Shown: positions 13,708 to 14,014 of the stretch, one piece after another
Layout of the letters: each line of letters starts with the position of its first letter
Position numbering within the stretch: the first letter of the stretch is position 1
The notes under the pieces: model-generated
The model's database searches: none
What the model was told of the DNA's origin: nothing
The model's input: the letters and a program-made list of their open reading frames with translations, nothing else
Program-made: the position numbers and the translations under genes
Assembly (NCBI GenBank): GCA_001778355.1
Contig: MFGS01000003.1
Coordinates: 1 to 14,014 of the forward strand
Reading direction: 5' to 3'
DNA from: Candidatus Firestonebacteria bacterium RIFOXYA2_FULL_40_8
GTDB lineage: Bacteria; Oederibacteriota; D2-FULL-39-29
Length of the DNA stretch: 14,014 bases

Positions 13708-13736
13708 ATTATAAATGAAAAGACAGTAAAAGTCAA
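13708..13736 (-). promoter_or_regulatory. Sigma70-type promoter for the DUF151 gene (leaderless)
   Basis: Read on the - strand: TTGACT (13736-13731), a 17-base spacer and a perfect TATAAT (13713-13708). The expected start of transcription, about 7 bases on, coincides with the ATG at 13701. Confidence 0.75.
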
Positions 13737-13776
13737 ACCTTTCAAGTGAAGGGATCCGCTAAAGTGCAATTAGACG

Positions 13777-13806
13777 TTGAAAAGCACCGCATTCTTATGC
13801 TAAACT
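13777..13806 (+). promoter_or_regulatory. Candidate promoter for the downstream lipoprotein gene
   Basis: TTGAAA (13777-13782), an 18-base spacer ending ATGC, and TAAACT (13801-13806), with an extended TG. It resembles the 8201-8229 promoter (same -35, same ATGCTA lead-in). A second possibility is TTACAT (13829-13834), an 18-base spacer and TATACT (13853-13858). The sequence cannot decide between them; both could be used. Confidence 0.5.
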
Positions 13807-13814
13807 TTAATTGT

Positions 13815-13836
13815 AGATGTAAGTTTATTTACATCT
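13815..13836. other. Perfect 8-bp inverted repeat in the lipoprotein leader
   Basis: agatgtaa (13815-13822), a 6-base loop and ttacatct (13829-13836). If the upstream promoter at 13777 is used, the hairpin sits at the extreme 5' end of the mRNA and could protect it. If the second promoter is used, it covers the -35 and could be an operator. The intergenic region 13702-13896 holds no other gene. Confidence 0.45.
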
Positions 13837-13896
13837 TAAAGCTGTAAAATAATATACTATTAAACAGAATCAAGATAATCTCAAGGAGGAACGTAT

Positions 13897-14014
13897 ATGA
13901 AAAAGCTTGTTGCGGTAGGTTTTGTTTTTGCGCTGGCCCTGACAATCGCAGGTTGCGGCGGAGGAAGTCAGTATTTGCAGGATGGGAAGGTAAAGTCGAC
14001 CATTGACCAGACAA
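13897..14014 (+). CDS. Lipoprotein, N-terminal part (continues past window)
   Basis: Only the first 39 codons are present. MKKLVAVGFVFALALTIAG is a signal peptide with lipobox IAGC and lipid-modified Cys20, followed by a Gly-rich linker (GGGSQYLQDG) typical of mature lipoproteins. A full AAGGAGGA ribosome site lies 6 bases before the ATG, and the candidate promoters described above precede it. It is divergent from the DUF151 gene. The function of the mature domain cannot be judged from what is visible. Confidence 0.75.
   Translation, partial: MKKLVAVGFVFALALTIAGCGGGSQYLQDGKVKSTIDQT

Noticed and set aside
13829..14014. Antisense frame over the start of the last lipoprotein gene
   Set aside because: The + strand has a clear ribosome site, signal peptide and lipobox; the antisense peptide has no recognisable features.

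Overview
The window looks like part of a chromosome from a Gram-negative, probably uncultivated heterotrophic bacterium. Two lipobox lipoproteins, an outer-membrane beta-barrel protein and a heptosyltransferase-type GT9 enzyme argue for a double membrane. Base composition is moderate and somewhat AT-rich. The style of the intergenic DNA recalls candidate-phylum genomes recovered from metagenomes (Omnitrophota, Elusimicrobiota, Firestonebacteria and similar). That placement is an impression, not something the sequence proves.

Layout. (1) 1-338: the 3' end of a HAD-type hydrolase. (2) 581-6552: a sugar-catabolism cluster, all on the + strand, holding a Gfo/Idh/MocA dehydrogenase, an AraC regulator, a second Gfo/Idh/MocA oxidoreductase, a xylose-isomerase-like TIM-barrel isomerase/epimerase and a cytoplasmic GH42-type beta-galactosidase. 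The set suggests that an imported glycoside is oxidised, epimerised and reduced, and then hydrolysed, under control of the AraC protein. (3) 6684-7934: a GT9 glycosyltransferase with its own sigma70-type promoter and a possible leader ORF. (4) 8201-10222: a TPR-like lipoprotein and an outer-membrane beta-barrel protein, cotranscribed from a strong extended -10 promoter. (5) 10236-12936: a thiamine operon, with a TPP riboswitch, a terminator hairpin, thiD2, an overlapping thiE in another frame, and thiC. (6) 13132-13701: a convergent DUF151/UVR-motif nuclease-family gene on the - strand, apparently leaderless. (7) 13897-14014: the start of another lipoprotein gene, divergent from (6).

The most unusual signal is between the genes. 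Most larger gaps hold a long imperfect palindrome or a patch of similar repeated words. The arms are built from short repeated words (such as ttgac/aattgac, gtccataaaagtc, cgtaacccgctac, cgaattcgaa, gtactttgtactt). Several have a small CCGCC/GGCGG hairpin near the centre. These elements invade the 3' ends of genes, giving ThiE an IDDLRLTIDDLR tail and the GT9 protein a TIDE tail, and mirroring the thiC stop region in a perfect 17-bp stem. One core sequence also forms the optional P3 extension arm of the TPP riboswitch. They resemble an undescribed family of interspersed palindromic elements and are the best candidate here for something new. No tRNA, rRNA, CRISPR array, insertion sequence or phage gene was seen.
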